A stretch of 64,000 bases of DNA from Sindora glabra (lineage: Eukaryota > Streptophyta > Magnoliopsida > Fabales > Fabaceae): NCBI GenBank assembly GCA_020226215.1, contig CM035230.1:7463501-7527500 (forward strand), read 5' to 3'. Shown piece after piece: positions 10,492 through 22,488 of the stretch (position 1 is the stretch's first letter; each line of letters begins with the position of its first letter). The position numbers were made by a program, and so were the translations under genes. The notes below the pieces were generated by a model, which was not told where the DNA came from, did no database searches, and saw only the letters and a list, made by a program, of their open reading frames with translations.

Positions 10492-12208
10492 TGTAAAAAA
10501 TATTTACTAATTATTTTCTCCTATTTCATGTCTCTTAATGTGTTACATTTATTCAATTTCATAATTAGCCTTGTTTTATAATTTGGGATAGTTTTACAAT
10601 ATTCTAATTTTATTTAGTTAATGTTAGATTTTTACACTTTTTCAAGTTTTTGGTCTTATCTTAAGATTTGGATATCAATTAAGGTAATCTTTATATCATT
10701 GGAAGCCTTGTTTTATAATTTGGGATAGTTTTACAATATTCTAAATTTATTTAGTTAATGTTAGATTTTTACACTTTTTCAAGTTTTTGGTTTTATCTTA
10801 AGATTTGGATATCAATTAAGGTAATCTTTATATCATTGGAAAGCTTAAAAAAATTTATAACTTTAGTATTTTAGTCAAAGCTAAATTAGACTCCTTGAAA
10901 GTCTTAATTAATTAAAAGGTTAAAGTCCTATGTCTATCCCAGTTGAACTAATTTCAATTTTTAGGCCATATTTAGAACTACATAGGTCCAATTAATGTGA
11001 AACCAGCACTTAAATCCTAAGAGGCTTATCAAAATATGTAGTACTAATCCTACAATCGGTAGAAGTTAAACCTATGAGATTGCATTGCTGTAACTCTTAG
11101 AGTTAATTGCTTTGTAAAAATAGGCTTTAGGCTTCTTAAAATTAGGAAAGCCCTATCTTTGTAATTCTAAAAGGCATAGAAACTAGGTTTAATAGGGTTT
11201 GAGAGGTATCAAGTCAGATTAAAGGCACAAACACAATTAGACTTTACACTTTACAGAATTTAGCAATATGATTTTTCTCTTTTCTTCTAGCTTTTATTCT
11301 TCAACTATGGAGGGCTAAACTTTGGAGTTGATTTAAGAATTTTAAAGTTCTTCTCTAATGGATTATGAGATCTTAATTCATAATGTTGATTTCATCTAAT
11401 TAATTTTCCTCTTTCCCTAATCCTTTGTACTGAATGTCTTGAATTTGCATGAGTTAAATATTAATTTGGTGTAATTAGTGTTCATCCTTACAATTTCTGA
11501 TCTTTTGCTATTTTGATATTGAATTATGGTTAGTTAATCATGTTTTTACACATAAGGATAGAAGGTTAAGAGATTGATTTAAAAGTTTCTAATTTAATTT
11601 CTCAATTTAATCAAATTCTATCTTTAAATTAATTTCAATCTAACTTCTTAAGGATTATAATAATTGCTTAATTCGACTAATCTTAATTGATCAAATCTTA
11701 GATAGTCATTTAGTATAGAGTTCATAAATAATTATAAAAGTTTCAGATAATTCAAGGTTAAAAAGTTAATTATAAAAGTCAAATATTATGTGATCTATGA
11801 TTAATCTAAACTAAAATTTCTAAATCCTTAAATTGATCTATTTCATTATATTAATTTTCTTTTATTCTATTTTATATTGTGTTTTGCTTTATTTAATATA
11901 CTTATTTTAATTTTGAATTAAAAACCCTCAATGATGATTTCATGTTAATACTACATACTAAATATTACATTCTACATTCTACATATAGTTTAATTTCTGC
12001 CTGCATTCTAATATACTACTATTTGCATTAGTTTCTTTTATTTTTAGTGCATAAATAAACTAAACAATTGTGTAATCATTGTTACCGAGTTAATTTAGAA
12101 AAGATAAAATAAGGGATTAGTAGGGATTCAACCTAGTTTGACATCCTATATTATATTATTTTTAACAAATCAATATAGTTTAATTTTAGTTTAGTGCGGC
12201 TTGCAACA
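10492..12208 (-). mobile_element. LTR-like insertion (1.7 kb) in Tat-like gypsy
   Basis: This block separates the motif AGWMLLLSKFDI (minus, ~12215) from NQALADLLA (minus, ~10465), which adjoin each other in intact Tat elements, so it is an insertion. It begins TGTAAAAAATATT and ends GGCTTGCAACA on the plus strand, giving TG...CA ends. A clear target duplication is not visible (TGTGA against TCATA), so exact limits are approximate. No ORF is present; it contains a 137-bp tandem duplication. A solo LTR is the best guess. Confidence 0.5.
10567..10840 (+). repeat. Tandem duplication, 137-bp unit, 2 copies
   Basis: Copy one begins at 10567 and copy two at 10704, both starting AGCCTTGTTTTATAATTTGG and ending TTATATCATTGGA. 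I see only two mismatches over the unit, so the duplication is much younger than the surrounding relics. Confidence 0.9.
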
Positions 12209-13600
12209 TCATAATGATATCAAATTTGCTAAGTAATAACATCCACCCAGCCATCATTCTTGTTAGTGTAGGTTTTATGAGTAGGAACTTGACTAGGTCA
12301 AATTAAGATATCTAGTGGATAGGGTGCACTAAAAAGTAATGTTTGAATCCTTATATAGCATGGATAAAAGCAAGATAATGTTTTTCCATTGTAGAATGCT
12401 TCAACTCTAGCCCTTTAAGTAATTTACTTTGGCAATACACTCGTATTTCCACTCTATCTTCTTCCTAAGCTAGTAAAGTTCCTATGGACCTTGCTATAGA
12501 GGTTAAATACAATATGAAAGGTGAATTGCATTATAGAGTAGTAACATTATGGGTGAAGCTAAGAGTTCCCGATATTTTTTCAAAGGCTATTTGGTGCTTT
12601 TTAGTCCAATGGTTGAGGATCTTTTCCTTAAGTAGAAGCTTAAATGGGCTTATAAGCTCTAACAATAAAAGTATGAATTTTGAATGTAAGGAAGTTTCCA
12701 TATAAATCCTTTAAATATCTTAAGGTTAGTAGGTCATGGCATTTTTAAAATCACCTTCACTTTCCCACTGTCTACCGTGATTTCTCTTTGATGTAATTTG
12801 CATCTTAGAAATTTGTAGATGAGACATTGAAAACACATTTTCATAGGTTAAGTTTCAAGATAATATTTTTTACATTTTTTGGACATTTTTCTTAAATAAT
12901 CCAAGTGATCTCCTTTCTTTATAGATTTGACTATAATATCATCCACATAATCTTCAACTAAGCCATGTAGCATGTTATGGAATATGGCAATCATGACACT
13001 CTGGTAAATGGCTTTTGTGTTTTTGAAATCAAATGGCATTACAATGTAGTAAAAATTTCCTATAAGGGTCTAAAATGCAACCTTAATAGCATCCCATATA
13101 TACTTTAGGATTTGATTATACCCATTGAATTCATCTAGGAATGAGAATCTTTCATAACTAGCTATGAGTTTACTAGTGCATTAGTATAAAGTAAAAGAAA
13201 TTAATTCTTGGGATAAACTTTATTCAATTTCTTAAAATCCATGTAGATGCGAACCTATCCCCTTTTTTTAATTGGAATAACATTAGCTAACTAAGTTAGG
13301 TGCTTAATAGGCTTGATGAATCTCAATTTGAGGATTTTTTTCACTTTTTCTTTCATTTTGATTTATATGTCTAGAGGGAACTATCATGGTGGCTGCTTTA
13401 CTAGTCTCTCATTTAGACATATATCTAGATGGTGAGATACCAAATTAGGGATAAGACCTAGTATTTAATGATATTCCTATGCAAAGATATCCTTAAATTT
13501 TTAAGCAATATAACCAACTAGTCCTACTCTTTCATTGTAAGGGCTACACCGAATAAAGTTAGTCTATCTTCATTTTTTCCTAGGTTTACTATTTGAAGTT
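12209..13600 (-). pseudogene. Tat-like gypsy reverse transcriptase and RNase H relic
   Basis: Minus strand, reading from high to low coordinates: a KFKDIFAWEY-like motif with the proline-rich GLIPNLVSHHLDI stretch (~13500), RFIKPIKHLT and LANVIPIKK (~13280), then VRIYMDFKKLNKVYPKN (~13240). MPFDFKNTKAIYQ with the polymerase box YVDD at 12938-12949 follows, and then RNase H residues LELKHSTMEKHYLAFIHAI (~12390) and AGWMLLLSKFDI (~12215). The order and wording fit the Tat lineage of Ty3/gypsy (family: GFIREV, WLANVVPV, RVCVDYRDLNKA, MPFGLKNAGATYQ). Stops and frameshifts abound; the YVDD itself is intact. The RNase H reading breaks off at the 10492-12208 insertion. Confidence 0.85.
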
Positions 13601-14021
13601 CAACATAGAAAGGCTTTAAGCAATCTTGCAATATGGTAAAGGTTTCTTCTAGCTTTTCTATTAAGGATAATAGAGCTTTATTAGCGTGCTTTTAAGGTTT
13701 AGGGTCTAAATAGTTTTCACTTAGATTTAATTATGGCTTTATTTTAGAAGCCCCAAGACCATCATCTTTACAATGATAGATAACTTTTTCAACAAAAATC
13801 TAGAGATTTTAGATTTAACTTCTTAACAGGTGACTCCATTTCATTAGCCTTTGTAAAGCACAAGAGTTAGCATTATTTTTGGAGTAAGATTTATTAATTT
13901 ACTTGTTGATGGATTATTTCTCTTGGAAGGGTAGGATACCTCTACGATGATAATTTTCTTTTCTTTATCTTTGCTCACATTGATGGATGTCTTAAGGCTT
14001 AGTGATTGCATTCATTCTTGA

Positions 14022-14530
14022 TTAAGACAAGTTATCAAAATAGATCACATCTATAAAATAGGCTTCATCATCATCAAATGGTATTTTGGCAGTATAAAGC
14101 CTAATGTCTTTTCCCATGAAATTTACCTCGACACATTGATGTAATGTGAAAAGCATCCAATTATGAGCATGTAGCCATGGATAACCTAGTAAGATATGAT
14201 AACTAGGCACTCATTTTATAAAATAAAATTTATTAGCAATTTTAATAGGTCCAACTTTAAGATTTAAGTGGACATATCCAAAAAATTTAGCTGCTCTTCC
14301 TTTAAAAGTGTTAGTATTGTTAATGCTCTTTTTAGTTGACTCTTTAATTGCTTTAAGCAAAGGCATAGAGATGATATTGACTCCTAAATCATTATGAACT
14401 AAGTCTCAAATGAACCTAGTTAACTTGACTATGGCTATTTGGTTTAGAGGTACGCTATGATTTATGTAGAAGACTTGTCTATTAGCTTTTTTGAACACAA
14501 TAGCAATGTTATAAGCCTAAGCCATTTTTT
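14022..14530 (-). pseudogene. Tat-like gypsy aspartic protease-region relic
   Basis: The minus strand contains SYHILLGYPWLHAHNWM followed by FTLHQCVEVNF, and then an acidic stretch (DDDEAYFID). These correspond to the conserved region downstream of the retropepsin catalytic site in Tat-type gypsy elements (family: YNLLLGRPWIH, STLHQxxKF). The preceding FGYVHLNLKVG also fits. The catalytic DxG itself is not convincingly readable. It lies between gag (15380-15750) and RT (12209-13600) in the expected order. Confidence 0.7.
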
Positions 14531-15379
14531 TTCTAGATTGTCATGTATAGCATAACACTTATTATCTTGATCTTGTGAGGTTTTTATGCTTACCAATGAA
14601 GCTTGGTATTTTCCATCTTTATCAAATTCAATGAGATCAAATAATTAGTGAAAGTTAAAGGAGTTTGATTAAGTCTCTAGCTAAGGATTTGTCAGAAGCA
14701 TCTGCCAGTTGTCACTTTTTTACAAGGTTTTCTACATGTATTTTAATAATAGGATTGGAAGAGCAAGTAATAATATTAACACTATGGTTAAAGAAAATTT
14801 AGTAATTAACGTCATCCTCATGAAGTTAAATAAGTTATAATTCTCCTATCTTTAATTTGTTTTGGAAGATTTACCTTAAGTTATGATATTTTACAATCGT
14901 ATGAATTAAAGATTGGTGGTAGTGATAAAAGTAAGGAGTAATATTCTAGGCCTTGGTGATAGGATCTTTCAAATGTGGTAACTCTATTTTTCCATTTCCA
15001 CTTATGCTTTTAGCATGGCATAAATCCTTTCTATGGAATATAGGAAGGGTAATAGAGGATCTCCCTTTTAGGTTTTCGATTTGGAACTAAAGGATCTCTC
15101 CTTTCTATGGAACATAGCATGGCATAAACCCTTTCATGGTTAATTATTGCTTGGTGGATGGGTTTCTAGGAAAAAATTGAAGTCAAATGCAAGCTTTTTC
15201 TTATCAAGAACTTCTAATGCAGAAACATCTATGCCTTTTTTTTCATAGGACCATCAGCATCTGACTTGTTGCTTGAAAGAGCTTGACATCATTTCAACTC
15301 TATTAATCAAATCATTAAGGGTTTAGATGTCACCATGATGAAGGTATAGAGGATAATATCATCTATATTAGCAATATAG

Positions 15380-15750
15380 CTTTGGACCAAAATGGATTAA
15401 AGACCTCTTCCTAACAATCTTGAACTTAGTCACTGTATCTCTTTATGAAAGTTACCATGTACTTTTTTTTTGCCATCATGTCCTGCTTAGGTCCATTAGA
15501 TGGATTGTCTTCATGCAATAAAGAACTTATTGTAGAAAGTAACAACCATAACATTCCAAGTAGGGATAGATCTTGGTCATAGTTTGGTATACCAAGAGTA
15601 AGCTCTACTAGAAAAAGACTTAAAAAAATTTTTGAGACATAAGTCATGATCAAGACTAAAAATCCTAAGGTCATTGATGAACTGATGAATATGTTCTTTA
15701 GCATTTCCATTTCAATTGAATTTCCGAAAAAGAAAAGGCAACTGCACCTA
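15380..15750 (-). pseudogene. Tat-like gypsy gag relic
   Basis: A 94-codon open stretch on the minus strand resembles the Retrotrans_gag domain. LFLVELTLGIPNYD is followed by a tryptophan-containing helix, then NGPKQDMMAKKKYMVTFIKRYSD (family: DLQNMKKKENESFKEYAQRWRD). Position 5' of the protease and RT relics on the same strand supports the assignment. Upstream sequence (to ~15.9 kb) has no clear start. Confidence 0.6.
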
Positions 15751-15899
15751 AGCGTAAGGGCATTTAGAAATGCTATAAGGAAAAGATGGATGGAAGTTTA
15801 TGTCAACTACTACTCTATATCCTGCTTCTTCAAGAAAATGTTAAAGATATTTTTTTATAAATTAAATCAGAGCAATTTGTCCAATGTTTGATAACTTTC

Positions 15900-18800
15900 A
15901 TATTAAAGAGGAGGATTTAAAGGAAATATCTTTCTAATATGGTGTTGCCTCTAATGTGTGATATGTTAATCTCCATAAATATCTCTTTTAAGACATGGAA
16001 CTTATGTCTATTGAGCACTTGTCTGATCGATTATGCCAAGGACAATAAGAGTATTTCCTTAGAGAGATTTTACAATGAACTAAGCTAGTTCATGGATAGC
16101 CTAATGCATTTGTCATTGGTCTTTGAGGAGTTAATTTAACAATGCTATAGGCCTCTTATTGTAGTGGGTGATGCAAAGCTATTATGTCTAATTTACAAAG
16201 CAAAAAAGCTATTTAGTAAGACCGTTTATTATAAAAGGTGATGCAAAATTAATATACTAAACTCATGAGGTAAATACATTAGATAACATAGAGCTGCTAG
16301 TTATTGTCATTAAGAATGGATTTCATTAACATCACTAATAAGTTTACCTCTTTCATCTGATTGAAATAGTGACATTATCAAATTATATATCTAATTAAAA
16401 TTAACTTTTTTTGAATATAGTGACTCAATGGACTCTTATAATTGTTTAATAGTATAATAATGGGTTGTATTATCCTTAACTTCACAAGCTATAATGTTAC
16501 TCATTAACCTAAATAGCTAGCAATCCTTTACAACTTACTATTGATCTAGATCATTTATGGTGAGCTCTTGAATGAGATGGTGTGACATAAGAACCTTATC
16601 AACATAGTATTCAACCTTCTTTTTGTAAGTAACATATTGTTATCCTTCAACATAAAACTTTTACTTAATTATTTTCCTAACAACTAGAAGTAATTCTAAA
16701 AAACCAGAATTGAGTTCTATTTTTACTATTATTTTTTATTTTTTTGGACTTCTAGGAGCCCTAAACTTACTAGTCATACAAAGTTATCATCTATGATAAG
16801 TAAACTTTTCCAAATAGCAAATTATAAACCAAGAATTACTCAAAAAAATAGAACCACGTTGCTAGAGTCATCAAATTACAAAACTAATCTCACAAGATAA
16901 TTGAGTGACCTTTAAAACAATGACTAACTAGAGCTCACCACTATTTAGATTATCAAGCACTGTTACATGCCATCTTTCTCCTTGGTGTGTGGACTTCATC
17001 CATTGCCATACACTTATGCATGTAATGTCACATATCACCTTACCAGGATTGCTTTGTCATATTCTATCATCTAGTGTGCCTAGACTTCCTTTCGGTGATT
17101 AAAACTACCTAAGTCATGCTAAAAAACACTATTCTAACCAATTGCCTTAATCATCATCATTAAATAGTAACTCCAAGATCTAGGCTTCCACCAATGTGTG
17201 GCCTAAATTGTTATTAGCCTTATTGTGACCTTAGTCACATATGGAAAAAAATAAAAAAAGAAAGAAAGAAAAGGAAAAGAAAAGAAAGCTAGTTTTTTTT
17301 ATTAGGGTGGTAGAAGGATACATAAAGGGCTTTAGATACTATGTTAATTAAAAGAGAATTTGTAATGTCATTCTCTCAACTAAATTAGGCAATCACTATA
17401 TATAATATAATATAGAATACATATTGTAAGATATAAGTAATGTGGGATATAATATTACTAATCTACTAATTATAGCATTCCCTAACTAAAAAGAACTCAA
17501 GGTAGTGAGCCTACTACTAAGGCATAAAGTTCCCATTGTAGTTAGAGTTATGAAGAGCTGTCATGGATAGATATGGCTAGCACAAATTCTAGCAATTTGA
17601 GTTTGCTATTGATTTAGGCTATTTGGGTTGTAAGGGATGTGCATGCTATAATGGAATAAATTTAGTCAGGTGGACTAATGGGCATACAAACATTATTGGC
17701 AAGAGTGCTTAAAGTCTCAGGATTTCCACACAAACTTTGATTAGCCACTTCTTCATTAGACGCCATCACCATATACACCTCTGCAATGGAATCACTAAAA
17801 TATTTAGGGAGGTTTGCAATTTTTTAATTAGAAGGTGTAAGTATAGAAAGGGAGTGCAAAAAAATGGTTATGAGGATAGGTAAGGAATAAGCACTCTGCA
17901 ATTGGGCTTTTGCAATGGGGTAAAAGAACCCTTTTTCATGTACTCATTAAAGTTTATAGGCCTTTTTTTTTGGATTTTTTAGAGAGGTAAAGACTAATAA
18001 ATTTAAATGTTCCAAGAATTTATTATGAGAACTTCATTTTTTATAACTTTTTCTATGTTTTAGTAATATTTCTCTAGTTTGTCTACCTCTTTGCTATCTT
18101 TTAATGTGTATATGTCCTTATAGGTATCTTGGTTTCTTAGTATTTTTTTTCTTTTTTTAAGATTTATGAAGGGTTATTTATAAGATGGCAAATGGCTGAT
18201 ATGGATACAAGTTATAGAAATAACAATTTTGTACAAAGCATTAAGGTAACAAGGTATCTAAGGGGCACAAGGTACAAGGTAATGGGTGTTTTTTATTATG
18301 TTAGTGATAAAAGAGGTGGTAGTGGTGGTGATAATAATGGTGGTATTCTTATGGGTTACTAGTAGGTATTTTATTGAGGTTAGGTTTTATCAGTGTTCCA
18401 TTGAGTATGAAAGCTCTTATATTTGTCATGATCCATAAGGTGCATGACTAAAAAGGGTCAAGTGTGACATGCCCCCTATTATGGGTCATAGCAAGGCCTT
18501 TATTCAAATCCCTCCAAGCCATATAATCTAAGTATTCCCGAAGGGATAGAAAAGAGTTACTCTATTCTTGTAGCCAAAATGATCCTTACCCTCAGATCAA
18601 ATGACTGTTAGTTGGTTTTTAGCCTTCACAAGATCCAATTCGTTCAGGCTCCCAATATAGAAATGATGCAAGGACAAAACAAATAGCCCATTTTTCTAAT
18701 AAGCCAACCTTTTAGGCTTTTAGTTCAAACAAGAAAGGAAGCAGATACTTTGGATTCCTTTGTGTTTCCAATAATAATTGGGGTTTATTTCATAACTCTA

Positions 18801-19600
18801 TTTTAAGGTGGTCTTTTAACCATATCCTAAAACCTCATTGAAAAGATCTTTTGATTTTGTATATTTTATGATCCTTTTTTAAGATGTTTTGTGAATCTCT
18901 TTTAAGGTAAAGGTCTTTTAACCTTTTTGAGATTCTTTGAAGGTCGAGATCTTTAGATCTCTTCTTTGAACCTCTTTTGAGATGTTTTTTTTTTTTGTGG
19001 GGACTTACTCCTCTTTTGGTAACTCTATTAGCCTCTTGATTTTTGTATTTTTCAAATAATTTCTTGATATTAGGCCTTGTGACCTTAAGTGTTAACAATG
19101 GGAAAATGGAATGAGGGTAAAGGGTGGGGTTTTAAGGCATTTTAATGTAAAAGTATGAGGGACATTTTAGGAAAAAAAGAGTGAATTATGTTTTTTTACT
19201 ATTCAATTGATTTTATTGCACTATAGTCGGTTGCATATTAGATTATACTAATCTAGAATATAATTCAAAAGGTGATAGTCAACTACTATCTCACTTTCCT
19301 AACACTTCATATTTTACAAAGCTTTTCTCGCTCTCAATTATCCTCGAACTCTTGTATTTCATCAAACACATTTTTCTTATACATGAATCCCATTTAAACT
19401 ATTCATGCTTCAAGTCATATTATTCCAGCAAAATAGTCACATCAATTTATAAGAATTTAATAATCAACTAATAATTTTTAATAATAAGAATAATATTTTA
19501 ATAATTTTTATTGATATGATAATATATAATTGGATAATAATATAAAATTAATTTATATTAATAATGAATCAAATTTAAATTTAAGTATAACATTTTTTAA
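15900..19600. other. No gene recognised; repeat-derived sequence
   Basis: No stretch on either strand reads as a known protein. Visible items are an A/G-rich run at 17229-17289, an LTR/primer-site-like segment at 17319-17490 and a GGT/GGTGATAATGG run near 18300. A minus-strand lysine-rich open stretch at 18835-19098 arises from short repeats of an AAGA/GAGGTT word. It probably holds the 5' end of the Tat-like element and other LTR debris. Confidence 0.5.
17319..17490 (-). repeat. Copia LTR-like fragment with decayed primer binding site
   Basis: GCTTTAGATACTATGTTAA (from ~17319) resembles, on the minus strand, the junction of an LTR end with a tRNA-Met primer binding site (reverse complement GCTCTGATACCATGTTA), with a few changes. 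The following ~160 bases include CTCTCAACT and AATGTGGGATATAATATTAC, then ATTATAGCATTCCCTAACTA, reminiscent of a short Copia LTR. Internal coding sequence is not recognised on either side. Confidence 0.35.
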
Positions 19601-19883
19601 TATTTTAAAAGTTTTAAAGAGATAGTAGATCGGATAATATTTCTAAATATTGGGACGAATAGTAATTTCCATTTATTTTTATTTCATTTTTTTAAAAAGA
19701 AAAGATTCTATTAAGAGTTTTTACAATGCGTGCGTGGCATGTCTTGAGAATGGTTCATTCCAGTGGATCTGTAATCTAAGAACTTTCCGAAGAAAAGACA
19801 AAATATTTTATCAATTTAAATTCACTGGGACTTCCTTCGAAGAAAAACCTAAAACGCTTTAATTTTCTGCCGCTTAATGTAAG

Positions 19884-19905
19884 AACGGCAGCATATGCTG
19901 TCGTT
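19884..19905. repeat. 22-bp near-perfect palindrome
   Basis: The sequence is symmetric around CAGCATATGCTG, with arms AACGGCAG and CTGTCGTT, differing at one pair. An additional CTGCCG about 20 bases upstream can pair with CGGCAG in the left arm. It lies in non-repetitive sequence about 1.7 kb upstream of the lipid transfer protein gene. Function unknown. Confidence 0.75.
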
Positions 19906-20059
19906 TTTTACGAAGCAAGATCGAGCTGTCTCGTGTTGTTACTGCAATGTTACACGTTATCTCTCCGTTTGATCATGGATGCTTGACCAAAATGACAAGT
20001 ATGGATTTATGTCATCATAGCAAAAAATTAGCCGAGGTTGTACGATGATTATAATTCGT

Positions 20060-20226
20060 CAAATTAAATTGAATAATTAATTTATTTTTAAATAATAATT
20101 TATATAAATAACTTTTTTATATATAAAATTATATAAAAAAAATTATTTTTGAATATTTATAAAATAAAATAAAATTATTTATACGAACTATTATTTAAAG
20201 ATAAAATTAATTATTTAATATAATTT
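20060..20226. mobile_element. Foldback / MITE-like element
   Basis: Two 52-bp arms (20060-20111 and 20175-20226) are close inverted copies, beginning CAAATTAAATTGAATAATTA on the left and ending ATTAATTATTTAATATAATTT on the right. A ~63-bp AT-rich spacer separates them. A small non-autonomous DNA transposon is the usual explanation. No clear target duplication was identified, and low-complexity AT sequence reduces certainty. Confidence 0.55.
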
Positions 20227-21460
20227 AAAATTTATTTTATTAATATCATATAATTTAAGAATAAACAAAATTATCAATTTATATTGAAAGCAAATAATAT
20301 AAGGCATTTTAGTAAATCCGACACGATTGAACTTTTTTGGTAATCCACATATCATGATTCCTTTGCTAGAGATGGAAATTTCAAACTGAAAGCAAATTCT
20401 TGTAATAGTTTAAATTTAATTCATTTGTAATGTAAAATACTTTACATATCAATAAACAAGAGGAATATATATCGATACAAAATAAAAGAAATTAAAAAAT
20501 TGTAATTATAACAAAAAATTTTAAATAATTTTTTATTAATATACCAATACATAAATATATAATAGTATAAAAAATTTATATTAGTAATAAATTAAATTTT
20601 AATCCTTCTTGTAATCCGTACAATATGCTTGAAAAGGAAAAAATAGAAGGGAAATTTTTTTTTGGAAGTTTGTTAATAAAAAAAATGGAAAGAAAATATT
20701 AAAATCCAAATTGGTGTAGGGATAATAGTTACGAATTTTTTGATTCAATTTTCTTCTCTCATTTATCTTTTCATTTAAGTAAATGAAAATTTTAAAATTT
20801 AAAATTTTCTTCTATCATTCTTTTCTATCCTTTCTCCCAATAGTGTAGTGCTAGTATAACACTGATAGAAATATTGAAATTTTTATTTTTTTTTTTGTAT
20901 AAACCATCTAATATCTGTTATGCCACATTAGACCTTCGACTAGTCTCAATTTGTGCCAAGAGGACCCAATATGGGGGTGAAATTCTCCCAACGACAGTTT
21001 ACTCCATTCACAAAATTTGAATTCGAAACATTATTTAAGGAGATCAAGCTCCTATTCACTTGGATTAACTATCATTGGTTTGAAATTTTTATTTTAATTA
21101 AAACTTGTACTAACATAGTAACAAATGCCGGTGGACATATTAGTTATCAAACATTTCACCCAAGATAATTATCATGCAATTTTAATTAGAATTAAATTTT
21201 AATATAAAATAATGAGATTATAAATTAGTTGCAATTAAATTCAAGCATTTTTCTACATGTATTTTTCTCTTATTTAATTAATAAGATATTTAACACTTGT
21301 ATAACATCTTGAACAAACTTTGAATTAAATACACTAAAAAGGAAGGAAAATATCAAAAACAATATCATTTAAGTTATTATTGTTGGGATAAAAGAATAAA
21401 ATTAAAATTTTTAATCAGTTAGAACTTTGGTATGGACTATATTTGATTCACCTTGTCTTG
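20227..21460. other. AT-rich intergenic sequence, no gene recognised
   Basis: Short homopolymer-rich stretches only. A 71-codon open frame at 20953-21168 (+) has no recognisable motif and no gene context. It forms the distal upstream region of the lipid transfer protein gene. Confidence 0.5.
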
Positions 21461-21464
21461 GTTA

Positions 21465-21512
21465 TTGTCAAAATTGATGACAAAAACCTTCCACTTCCAA
21501 CTTCTATATAAG
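21465..21512 (+). promoter_or_regulatory. Core promoter of nsLTP gene (TATA box, TGTCA inverted pair)
   Basis: CTATATAAG at 21504-21512 is a good plant TATA box, 89 bases before the ATG at 21601. Transcription would start roughly 21535-21545. Just upstream, TTGTCA (21465-21470) and TGACAA (21478-21483) form an inverted pair containing TGAC/GTCA cores, such as those bound by W-box or homeodomain factors. That binding is inference. Confidence 0.6.
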
Positions 21513-21600
21513 TGCACACTAACTTAATGATTGTAGTGTAAGCCATTTCCAAAGTACTTTCCTTGCACACTTGCAACATATTCTCTTAAAAAACGCCGGC

Positions 21601-21916
21601 ATGGCAACTACGAAAGCTTTCTTGTCCTTTGCAATCTTGATGGTTGCCGGAACCCTAATCTTTAACGGCAATCATGTCTCAGCTCAATGCGGTGGTAGCC
21701 TTCCCGCTCTTATATCCCAATGCTCGCCGTACGTCCAAAAAACCGGCCCAAAAATTCCACCTTCGGCAGCGTGCTGTTCGGTGATAAAAACTTTTGATAT
21801 CCCCTGCGCATGCAAGTATGTTACAAAGGACATTGAAAAAATCATAAGCCCGGAGAAGGCTGTCTATGTTGCACGCACATGTGGGTTGAACGTTCCATCT
21901 GGAATGCATTGCGGAT
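21601..21916 (+). CDS. Non-specific lipid transfer protein, exon 1
   Basis: A small secreted lipid-binding protein of the nsLTP/AAI superfamily. The ATG at 21601 is preferred; the open frame extends upstream only to a TTG. Residues 1-28 form a signal peptide (hydrophobic core FLSFAILMVAG, cleavage after VSA). The mature part begins QCGG and carries all eight cysteines: C30, C41, C58-C59, C69, C71, C94, C104. Spacings are 10, 16, 9, 1, 22 and 9, closest as I recall to nsLTP type VI; that type assignment is inference. Four disulphides would build a helical bundle around a hydrophobic pocket for fatty acids in the apoplast. Exon 1 ends after Gly105 at CGGAT|GTAAGA. Without splicing the frame would run to a stop at 21945 and add CKISCLLSI. 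This is the only intact host gene I see. Confidence 0.85.
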
Positions 21917-22438
21917 GTAAGATTTCTTGCTTGCTTTCAATTTAATAAGTCATATTATCTCTAATATTGAACCCAGATCTTGACCTAAATTTTGGAGTAA
22001 AAAACAATTCAGATCAAATTACTTATGGAAAAAGGATTTTAAAAAATGTTTATATTATTATATAATATGGGTTTAATAAATAGATGAGAATACATCGTTT
22101 GGCACGTATATAAAATTTTAACTGTACAATTTTTTTGAAAAATCGAAAGGAAAGATAATGAATTTAGAGATGACGTGTGCTGGTGGGATGAATTCTCTTT
22201 TTAAGATGTGTGTGTGTGTAGAAATATATAAATTATTTAACATGTGTGTGTGTGTATAGAAATATATAAATTGTTTAACAAGATTTTGGTATATGCATAG
22301 ATGAGTGAAATTTTGTGAAATAAATTAAAGCATAAAATATTTGGTTAAAGTTCAAATTATGAAAGACAAGGTTCCAAATCCAATTTCCGGGTAATGATAC
22401 CATATATGAATTTGGGATTGTTACAATTTATTGTGCAG
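21917..22438 (+). other. Probable intron of nsLTP gene (shorter model)
   Basis: A good donor (GTAAGA) lies at 21917 and a good acceptor, TTTATTGTGCAG, ends at 22438. Introns at this place, just after the eighth cysteine, are common in nsLTP genes. The interior is AT-rich and contains a TG-repeat duplication. An alternative acceptor lies at 22897 or 22903. Confidence 0.5.
22205..22280 (+). repeat. TG microsatellite with ~40-bp tandem duplication
   Basis: Two adjacent copies of a TGTGTGTGTG tract, each followed by TAGAAATATATAAATT and (G/A)TTTAAC. They lie inside the presumed nsLTP intron. Confidence 0.8.
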
Positions 22439-22488
22439 CTTTCAACAATATAATTTTGTATACAATCCTTTGCAATTTCTTTTTATAA
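22439..22488 (+). CDS. Candidate nsLTP exon 2 (model A)
   Basis: Joining 21916 to 22439 restores phase and gives CGS followed by a 15-residue hydrophobic tail and a TAA at 22486-22488, for a total of 121 residues. Relatives usually end only a few residues after CGS, so this tail is slightly long. Model B (acceptor at 22897 or 22903) ends two to five residues after Gly105 and fits the family length better. Which is used cannot be settled here. Confidence 0.35.

Noticed and set aside
18835..19098. Lysine-rich 87-codon minus-strand open frame
   Set aside because: Built from short internal repeats in repeat debris, with no domain or gene structure.
19650..19862. 70-codon plus-strand open frame
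   Set aside because: It starts at TTG, has no recognised motif and lies in intergenic AT-rich sequence.
21679..21909. 76-codon minus-strand open frame
   Set aside because: It is the antisense shadow of the lipid transfer protein coding exon.
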